Positions 5,618-11,121 of a DNA stretch of 21,053 nt are shown here, in pieces. The translations under genes and the position numbers were made by a program. Each line of letters starts with the position of its first letter. The first letter of the stretch is position 1. A model generated the notes under the pieces. That model ran no database searches and was not told the DNA's origin. It was given only the letters and a program-made list of their open reading frames with translations. Where the stretch lies: positions 1 to 21,053 of the forward strand of contig JAEWAA010000661.1 of NCBI GenBank assembly GCA_023391955.1, given 5' to 3'. This DNA is from Bacillota bacterium. Lineage in GTDB: Bacteria; Bacillota; Bacilli; Paenibacillales; NBRC-103111.

Positions 5618-6340
5618 ATGACAAACAAATTAAAAGCGTATAAAAAGGAACTTGAGATTTCCTACACATCCGGCGCTTATGCGACGTTTGAGTTATTGAA
5701 AAAACGGACTAGCGACGCCAAGTGCGTATACATCCACTCGGATTACCGTGACGACGATGGCCTTAGCGAGCTGTGCAATGCGCTAAACGTGCCTCTAGTG
5801 CAGTCTGACAAGGCATTTAGCATTGTAAACCAAAAGGAAAACAGCTATGTACTCGGTGTATTTCGCAAATATGCGGATGGGCTTGCGGTAGATGAGCCGC
5901 ATATTGTGCTGGTAAATCCGTCTGATATGGGAAACCTCGGTACCATCATCCGCACAATGGCAGGACTGAACCTTAGAAATCTTGCCGTGATTGAACCGGC
6001 GGCGGATGTATGGAATCCCAAAACCGTCCGTGCCAGTATGGGCGCGTTGTTTCACATACGACAATGCGTGTATTCGAGCTTTGACGAGTACCAGACGCAA
6101 TATCCGCTCCACGCCTTATTCCCATTCATGCTTACGGGCGCGATTGCGCCAGAGGACGCACCGAAGTGTCCCCTCTTTACACTGATTTTCGGAAACGAGG
6201 CAAGCGGATTATGCGAAGCATTTGCCCATATTGGTCAAAGCGTTAAAATTCCGTTGTCTGCCGATCTGGACTCGTTCAACCTTTCCATCGCCGCGGGGAT
6301 AGGAATGTATGCGTTCGCACGGAACAACAATCTGGTGTAA
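5618..6340 (+). CDS. TrmH/SpoU-family (SPOUT) RNA 2'-O-methyltransferase
   Basis: A 240-residue enzyme expected to move a methyl group from S-adenosylmethionine to a ribose 2'-OH in rRNA or tRNA. The three SpoU motifs are present: motif 1 N100...R112 in NPSDMGNLGTIIRT, motif 2 FGNEASGL (191-198) and motif 3 IPLSADLDSFNLSIAAG (211-227), which forms the trefoil-knot cofactor site. Residues 1-95 are a substrate-binding-type N-terminal domain. The start ATG 5618 has AAGGAG at 5604-5609, buried in a hairpin, and is preceded by a leader ORF. Members of this fold include resistance enzymes (TsnR, AviRb) as well as housekeeping ones. The RNA target here is unknown. Base composition is lower in GC than neighbouring genes, compatible with transfer. 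Confidence 0.9.
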   Translation: MTNKLKAYKKELEISYTSGAYATFELLKKRTSDAKCVYIHSDYRDDDGLSELCNALNVPLVQSDKAFSIVNQKENSYVLGVFRKYADGLAVDEPHIVLVNPSDMGNLGTIIRTMAGLNLRNLAVIEPAADVWNPKTVRASMGALFHIRQCVYSSFDEYQTQYPLHALFPFMLTGAIAPEDAPKCPLFTLIFGNEASGLCEAFAHIGQSVKIPLSADLDSFNLSIAAGIGMYAFARNNNLV

Positions 6341-6367
6341 GTGCAGCCGGCCATCACCAAAACTCGT

Positions 6368-6415
6368 GGCAGTCACTAGAGCGCACCTTGCTCCGGTTGA
6401 CTGCCTCTTGTTGTT
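6368..6415 (+). terminator. Terminator after the RNA methyltransferase
   Basis: GGCAGTCA (6368-6375) and TGACTGCC (6398-6405) form a perfect 8-bp stem, with an inner GAGC/GCTC stem (6379-6382 with 6390-6393), followed by TCTTGTTGTT. It may also act on the minus strand for the NTF2-like gene. The stretch from here to 6490 holds nothing else recognisable. Confidence 0.7.
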
Positions 6416-6490
6416 ACTAAACCCCCATGCTTGAATAATTTCAATGCCAAAAAGTGGTTGTTCCAAGCAACGCGCGGGCGGGACAAACCG

Positions 6491-6883
6491 CTAAAAACGC
6501 TCGAAGCAATCATAATTTCTTTGTCTATAGATTTTGCCATCCTTGAAGTCGAAGAGGCAGCAGAAAAACGCTTTGAGCTGCTGCCCAGTTTTAAACACAC
6601 GAACATCCGCTCCAACCTCGGCCGTCCAAATCACTTCTGTGATCAGGGTCTCTCCAGCTTCGTAAACCCGCTGAATATCGTACTTCTGTTCTTTCAAAAG
6701 CTTTTTTCCATTAGGTATTCGTTGCAACAGCACTTCAAAGTTGCTTACAACCACACCGGGAGTAATCAAATTCGGGAATTCGGTTTGTTCGATTTCTGGA
6801 TGAAGTAAAGGCTTGAAGTCAGACTCGGAGATACTGAAAGTTTCAATCAACTCAAAAAACCGCTTCACTGCCTCCAACTTCAT
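6491..6883 (-). CDS. Nuclear transport factor 2 (NTF2/SnoaL-like) family protein
   Basis: A 130-residue protein of the cone-shaped NTF2-like fold: N-terminal helices (AVKRFFELIETF), a middle strand region (TLITEVIWTAEV) and the terminal pair LFDFKDGKIYRQRNYDCFE, typical of SnoaL-like stand-alone proteins. Such proteins bind small molecules or act as isomerases or hydrolases, and the sequence alone does not decide which. ATG 6883 has GAAGG about 7 nt upstream. An extended -10 element TGATATACT lies on the minus strand at plus positions 6923-6931. Together with the sulfurtransferase it reads leftward but is separated from it by a candidate terminator, so it is probably its own unit. Confidence 0.78.
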   Translation of the reverse strand: MKLEAVKRFFELIETFSISESDFKPLLHPEIEQTEFPNLITPGVVVSNFEVLLQRIPNGKKLLKEQKYDIQRVYEAGETLITEVIWTAEVGADVRVFKTGQQLKAFFCCLFDFKDGKIYRQRNYDCFERF

Positions 6884-7003
6884 GCGGGCACCTTCTTTAA
6901 CTTTTTTTGTACTTCCAATATTAGTATATCATTCCATCAACGTCAGGTTTAAAGAGAAGTATGAACTTTGACCTCTTGTTTCAAGCTGTTGAACGAGAAC
7001 GCC

Positions 7004-7022
7004 AAAAAGGGCTGCAACAGCC
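7004..7022 (-). terminator. Candidate terminator after the sulfurtransferase
   Basis: On the minus strand GGCTG and CAGCC (plus 7018-7022 and 7010-7014) form a short 5-bp stem with a 3-nt loop, followed by CTTTTT (plus 7004-7009). Short stem but correct position, 48 bp after the stop. Confidence 0.45.
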
Positions 7023-7069
7023 TGCCTCCCGGCAACCTGTCATAGCCCTCATCAGCACGATCCAATGTC

Positions 7070-7927
7070 TTACACTTCGTCTCCCACAGCAATCGGGTTG
7101 TCCCCGTGGCTGATCCAATCGCTCCAGCTTCCCAGATACAGCTTCGCATCCTCCCGCCCGGCCTCAGCCAAGGCCAGCAAGTTGGGGCAGGCGGTGACGC
7201 CGGAGCCGCAGTACACGATAATCTCCTGGTCCGGATAGATGCCGTCGAACCGTTCCTTTAACTCCTCCGGGGACAGCCACAAGCCGTCCGTTCCCAGGTT
7301 ATCCTTCCAGAAGCGGTTCTGTGCTCCCGGTATATGACCCGCCTTCTTGTCGATGGCCTCTTCCTCGCCCCGGTACCGCTTCGGTTCTCTGGAGTCGATG
7401 AGCACCGTCCCCGGCCACTCCAGCTTCTCCCGCACATCCTCCATCACCACCAGCATCCGGTTCTGCACCCGGGGGCCGAACACCTTGGGCTTCACCGGTG
7501 CGGCAGGCTCTGACGAAACCGGAAGACCCGCCTGTACCCAGCCGCTGTATCCGCCATCCAGGAGATAGACCTTCTCATGGCCGAGAAACCGCAGCAGCCA
7601 CCAGAACCGCGCCGCCATTGCTCCTCCTTGGTCGTCATAGGCAATCACCGTTGTATCCCGGTCAATCCCCTGCTCCCCCAGCTTCAGCACCAGCACACCC
7701 AGGTCAGGCATGGGATGCCGCCCGCCATGCTCCCCCACCGGACCGGATAGCTCCTCCTCCAGGTCAAAATAAACAGCCCCCGGCAGATGTCCTGCCGTAT
7801 AAGCCTCCCGCCCGGAATGAGACTGCCCCAGTTGGAACCGGCAGTCCGCCAGCACCACAGGCTCCTTTCCCTTCAGCTTCTCCATTACTTGCTCCCTGCT
7901 TACAATATACCGGTGTTGCTTGGCCAT
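7070..7927 (-). CDS. Sulfurtransferase with tandem rhodanese domains (3-mercaptopyruvate/thiosulfate type)
   Basis: A 285-residue cytoplasmic enzyme with two rhodanese domains. The N-terminal one (about 10-140) is non-catalytic, with YDDQGG where the active-site loop would be. The C-terminal one (about 155-285) carries the active-site loop CGSGVTAC starting at Cys240; the GSGVTA form is closer to 3-mercaptopyruvate sulfurtransferase than to classical rhodanese. Other hallmarks are GHLPGAVYFDL and GHIPGAQN. The start is ATG 7927, with GGGGAG 8 nt upstream; GTG 7936 would abut that site. It moves sulfane sulfur from mercaptopyruvate or thiosulfate to an acceptor thiol or cyanide. A 12-bp palindrome lies in its 5' leader. 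Confidence 0.92.
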   Translation of the reverse strand: MAKQHRYIVSREQVMEKLKGKEPVVLADCRFQLGQSHSGREAYTAGHLPGAVYFDLEEELSGPVGEHGGRHPMPDLGVLVLKLGEQGIDRDTTVIAYDDQGGAMAARFWWLLRFLGHEKVYLLDGGYSGWVQAGLPVSSEPAAPVKPKVFGPRVQNRMLVVMEDVREKLEWPGTVLIDSREPKRYRGEEEAIDKKAGHIPGAQNRFWKDNLGTDGLWLSPEELKERFDGIYPDQEIIVYCGSGVTACPNLLALAEAGREDAKLYLGSWSDWISHGDNPIAVGDEV

Positions 7928-7943
7928 AAACTCCACTCCCCGC

Positions 7944-7955
7944 TTGACGCGTCAA
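7944..7955. promoter_or_regulatory. 12-bp perfect palindrome in the sulfurtransferase leader
   Basis: TTGACGCGTCAA is self-complementary over its whole length. It lies between the predicted -10 (plus 7965-7970) and the ribosome binding site (7936-7941) of the sulfurtransferase, a good position for a repressor site. The factor is unknown. Confidence 0.4.
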
Positions 7956-7964
7956 TGTACTGCC

Positions 7965-7973
7965 ATTATACCA
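7965..7973 (-). promoter_or_regulatory. Extended -10 promoter element of the sulfurtransferase
   Basis: The minus strand reads TGGTATAAT, a consensus TATAAT with the upstream TGn extension. No good -35 box is seen at 16-18 bp, which is compatible with an extended -10 promoter. Confidence 0.55.
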
Positions 7974-8171
7974 AAATCCGCTTCCCGCCGCCGCAGTCCT
8001 CCGCAAGAAGAACCAACCGGCGCTCATATGACAGAGCCGCCTCGTTTTCCTGCCAGAAAATTTGTCAGAATTTTTAAAGTTTATATCTCCAACAAACGGT
8101 TTAAAGAAAGAGTGTAAAGAGAAAAACCAACCAAATCTACCACAATAGAACGTTGGAGAGGAGAATGTAAA

Positions 8172-8429
8172 ATGGGTTTCATTTGGTCCTTGATTATCGG
8201 TGGTGTTATCGGCTGGCTGGCCGGTGTTATTCTGGGTCGCGACATTCCCGGAGGCGTCATCGGCAACATTATCGCTGGTTTCATTGGTGCCTGGTTAGGT
8301 AGCTTGATTATGGGGGACTTCGGTCCGGTAATCGGCGGCTTCTACTTCGTACCGGCTCTAATCGGCGCAGTCGTGGTGGTCTTCTTGACCAGCCTCATTC
8401 TGCGCAATACCAGCCGCAGACACAGCTGA
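8172..8429 (+). CDS. GlsB/YeaQ/YmgE family stress-associated membrane protein
   Basis: An 85-residue, very hydrophobic, glycine-rich protein with three membrane helices (about residues 3-21, 30-48, 56-77). The pattern GGVIGWLAGVILG...GGVIGNIIAGFIGAWLG is typical of the transglycosylase-associated (YeaQ/GlsB) family, which in several bacteria is linked to general stress; its biochemical role is unknown. AGGAG is 8 nt before ATG 8172. The gene stands alone, divergent from the sulfurtransferase with about 240 bp between, and is followed by a strong terminator. No convincing sigma-B promoter was found upstream. Confidence 0.9.
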   Translation: MGFIWSLIIGGVIGWLAGVILGRDIPGGVIGNIIAGFIGAWLGSLIMGDFGPVIGGFYFVPALIGAVVVVFLTSLILRNTSRRHS

Positions 8430-8469
8430 TGCAGGCAGCGGACAGCGAAGCGTCCGCATTCACAACTGG

Positions 8470-8499
8470 GAACCGGGACATCTGTCTCCGGTTCTTTTT
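8470..8499 (+). terminator. Terminator after the GlsB-like gene
   Basis: GAACCGG (8470-8476) and CCGGTTC (8488-8494), with an inner GAC/GTC pairing, are followed by TTTTT (8495-8499). A weaker upstream hairpin GCGGAC/GTCCGC precedes it. Confidence 0.85.
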
Positions 8500-8520
8500 G
8501 CGTGTCAGTCGAATGCCATC

Positions 8521-8697
8521 CTGCAAAAGTGCAGTTATTTTAACCAGTGGCCCCCTATATTGGTGCCTATCCTGCAAAAGTGCATCTATTTTACTCTTAA
8601 ATTGCCAATCAGGTGGAATCCACGGAAATTAGCTGCACTTTTGCATTTGAGCCCACCGGTTAACGCGCTTAGCGGCCCAATAAATGCACTTTTGCAT
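8521..8697. repeat. Four-copy intergenic repeat in mirror arrangement
   Basis: TGCAAAAGTGCA occurs at 8522-8533 and 8573-8584, and its reverse complement TGCACTTTTGCA at 8634-8645 and 8685-8696. Both pairs are exactly 51 bp apart, giving spacings 51, 61, 51 and overall two-fold symmetry. The forward copies share flanks (CCTGCAAAAGTGCA then TATTTTA); the inverted copies share a TTTG flank. It resembles a degenerate MITE or intergenic repeat unit. It contains no ORF of note. The rest of the 8430-8864 gap holds the terminator above and the promoter below. Confidence 0.8.
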
Positions 8698-8800
8698 TTG
8701 CGCCAGGCCGCCAAGCCAATCCCCCCTCTCTTTAATGTGGAAACACCCGATGATACCGCCGCTGCAGCCACCCAACCGGTGAAAACGCAGGTGCACCCCA

Positions 8801-8829
8801 TCGACAGGGCCCATGGGGAGTTGTACAAT
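8801..8829 (+). promoter_or_regulatory. Predicted promoter of the GNAT gene
   Basis: -35 box TCGACA (8801-8806), 17-bp spacer, -10 box TACAAT (8824-8829). The transcript would start near 8836, about 30 nt before the ATG. Good match to sigma-A. Confidence 0.65.
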
Positions 8830-8864
8830 GAAGGGATGACGCAATACAACGGGAGCGGGTAAAA

Positions 8865-9374
8865 ATGTGTAAGAACGTGCGGGGCTTCACCTTTCAAGTG
8901 GTGCCCATGAATATCAGACATTGCCAGGACATCTGCACCTGGAGCTACGAACCCCCTTACGATATTTACCAATGGAGCTCCTGGGCTCAGATGGAGGCGG
9001 AGGCCGAGGAATTCGGCGATGCGCAAATCCGCGAGACCCAGTACATTTCCATTTTGGATGCAGAAAACGGGTATTTGGTGGGGTATGCCCAGCTCTTCCC
9101 CATTACCGGCGTAACCCGGCTGGGGCTGGGGATGCGGCCGGAGCTGTGCGGCTTGGGGATCGGCCCGGACTTCGTGCGTTTTCTGGCCGAGGAGGCGAAA
9201 CGGCGCAGACCCGACGATATCATCGACCTGGAGGTGCTGGTGTGGAATATCCGCGCCCAGAAGGCATACCGGAAGGCAGGGTTTGTCATCACCGACCGTT
9301 ACGAACGCCCGACACCCAAAGGAAATATGGACTTTTACTGCATGGTGTATCAGGCAGAGCCGACACTAAATTAG
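8865..9374 (+). CDS. GNAT family N-acetyltransferase
   Basis: A 169-residue acetyl-CoA-dependent acetyltransferase. Residues about 85-104 (RLGLGMRPELCGLGIGPDFV) form the acetyl-CoA pyrophosphate-binding motif A, in the RPELCGxGxG form of this subfamily, and LEVLVWNIRAQKAYRKAGF (122-140) is the following strand-helix (motif B). An N-terminal WSYEPPYDIYQW motif (26-37) is typical of bacillus paralogues. GGGAG lies about 9 nt before ATG 8865; ATG 8907 (residue 15) is an alternative start. The substrate is not predictable. It is monocistronic with its own promoter. Confidence 0.9.
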   Translation: MCKNVRGFTFQVVPMNIRHCQDICTWSYEPPYDIYQWSSWAQMEAEAEEFGDAQIRETQYISILDAENGYLVGYAQLFPITGVTRLGLGMRPELCGLGIGPDFVRFLAEEAKRRRPDDIIDLEVLVWNIRAQKAYRKAGFVITDRYERPTPKGNMDFYCMVYQAEPTLN

Positions 9375-9451
9375 AGGCTGTGCCCAAAGTCCGCCCCCAC
9401 AAAAAAGGGATAGGCAGTTTTGCCAAAATGAGGTTATGAAGAGGCAAATTA

Positions 9452-9460
9452 TGCTACAAT
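9452..9460 (+). promoter_or_regulatory. Extended -10 element upstream of the SWIM-SNF2 operon
   Basis: TGCTACAAT at 9452-9460 is a TGn-extended -10 box, with no strong -35 at the right distance. The transcript would start near 9467, 50 nt before the SWIM gene ATG. Confidence 0.45.
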
Positions 9461-9516
9461 AGTAGGATGCAGTCTATGCGGTGATGACCCACATTCACGG
9501 AAAAGGAGGTGCAGGA

Positions 9517-11121
9517 ATGCTGAAGCTCAAGCTGCCCAAAAACCGGATTGAATTTCTGGCTGCCGGAGCCGAACGCCGGATGAAGCTGGCCGTGCTGGAA
9601 CGGGGCTGGGAATATTATCACCGGAACTTGGTACAGAACGTGAATCTGGTGCAGGGTTATATCCTTCAGGCAGATGTCCGGGGCAAGGAGATTTTCCAGG
9701 TCAGACTGGATCTGGAGCAGTTCGAACGAAGCGAATGCACCTGCTCCTTCGACGGATATTGCCAGCATATGGCGGGCTTGATCTTCTGGGCGTATTCCGC
9801 CCACGGCAGGCCGGAGCTGCTTTTGATGCAGCTGAAGCAGGCCATCAACGCCCGGCGGCGGGCGAAGGCAGGGCTGAAGGCCGACAAGGCGGGGGAATCG
9901 GCGGCGGCTACCCTGCTGCCTGAGCTGACACCCAAGGAATGGGCCCGCTATTTCGAGCAGAAGTTCCATGGTTATTCCCTGTCCAACCAGCATTCGGTGG
10001 AGCAGTTCCACCAGACGGTTTGGGACACCCTGGGCGGGACAGCAGAGGAATGGCCTAAGCCGTTATCCGCTCTGTACCGGCTGCACCTGTCCTTGTATGT
10101 GCTGGCCAAAATCGAACAGTTCCATCAGGACAATCAATCGTCTTATTTGTCCTATTATATAGAGAACGGCTGCAAGCTGGTGGCGGCCTCCTGCTGGGAT
10201 AAGCTGAAGGAGCTGGTGCAGGAGCGCCAGGCCTTCCACCAGGCCGCCCTTCAATTCCCCAAACATTGGAAGGAAACCCTGGAGGCCGTGTCCTCCCGGC
10301 TGCTCCATGCCCGGTCGGGACCGGTATATTGGACGGATGTGTACCGGTTTTTGTGGTGGCAGCTCTTCTACGGAGCCGGCGTCGAGCCGGAGGCGGCAGC
10401 CGAACGGGAGCTGCACCGGCTCTCGCTCTTGTCTGCACAGGAGAACATCCCGCGGGCCAAGGACGGCATTCTTCTGGCCATGTCCCTGTTCGATATTATC
10501 CGGGGCCAGGATGCCCAGGCCATGAAGCGGCTTGACCAGCTGCACACCCGGCAATTCTCGGATTTTTATGTGATCCTGGAGAAGCTCTCCGGCGGCGGAG
10601 AGTGGGAGCGGGTGCTCAGTTGGCTGCGCTGGCTATTGCCGGTGCTCTCCAAGGCGAAGCAGGAGGAATTCAACCAGGGCTGTGCCTTCTGGGTGGAAGC
10701 GGTGAAGCATCAGCCCACCGATGAGGAATGGATCCGCGTGATGCTCTCCCTCTTGCCCCGCAGCTACTACTATTACACCGACTACCTGATGCAGACCGGC
10801 CGATTCCGCCAATGGGTAGATCTGCAGCTGGCTACGGGGATCTCCCCGGCCAGTCTGTACACGGCGGAGCTGCATACCGTGGAAGCGCATGACCCCGCAT
10901 TGCTGCTGCCCTTGTTCCACCAATCGGTGGAGAAGGCGGTTGCGGAGAAAAACCGGGATTCCTACAAGCTGGCCATCCGCCACCTAAAAAAATTGAACAG
11001 CCTTTACAAGCAGCTTGGCAAAGGTGAGCTTTGGGAGGATTATCTCGCCCGGCTCCACCTGAAATATGCCCGGCTGCGCGCATTCAAAGAAGAGCTGGCG
11101 AAAGGACAGTGGGCGACATGA
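9517..11121 (+). CDS. ywqB: SWIM zinc-finger protein (YwqB-like)
   Basis: A 534-residue protein. A SWIM zinc-binding motif lies near the N-terminus: Cys74, Cys76, Cys82 and His84 in CTCSFDGYCQH (CxC...CxH), which usually binds nucleic acid or protein. The remaining 430 residues are helical, rich in Trp, Leu and Gln, with no recognised enzyme motif. AAAGGAGGTG at 9502-9511 places the start at ATG 9517; an upstream ATG at 9484 has no such site. The stop overlaps the SNF2 start (ATGA), so the two are translationally coupled and probably act together. Length and partner match the B. subtilis ywqB-ywqA pair, whose function is unknown to me. Confidence 0.88.
   Translation: MLKLKLPKNRIEFLAAGAERRMKLAVLERGWEYYHRNLVQNVNLVQGYILQADVRGKEIFQVRLDLEQFERSECTCSFDGYCQHMAGLIFWAYSAHGRPELLLMQLKQAINARRRAKAGLKADKAGESAAATLLPELTPKEWARYFEQKFHGYSLSNQHSVEQFHQTVWDTLGGTAEEWPKPLSALYRLHLSLYVLAKIEQFHQDNQSSYLSYYIENGCKLVAASCWDKLKELVQERQAFHQAALQFPKHWKETLEAVSSRLLHARSGPVYWTDVYRFLWWQLFYGAGVEPEAAAERELHRLSLLSAQENIPRAKDGILLAMSLFDIIRGQDAQAMKRLDQLHTRQFSDFYVILEKLSGGGEWERVLSWLRWLLPVLSKAKQEEFNQGCAFWVEAVKHQPTDEEWIRVMLSLLPRSYYYYTDYLMQTGRFRQWVDLQLATGISPASLYTAELHTVEAHDPALLLPLFHQSVEKAVAEKNRDSYKLAIRHLKKLNSLYKQLGKGELWEDYLARLHLKYARLRAFKEELAKGQWAT

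Noticed and set aside
8521..8697. CRISPR-like array
   Set aside because: Only four 12-bp units, two of them inverted, with no spacer of uniform type and no cas genes.
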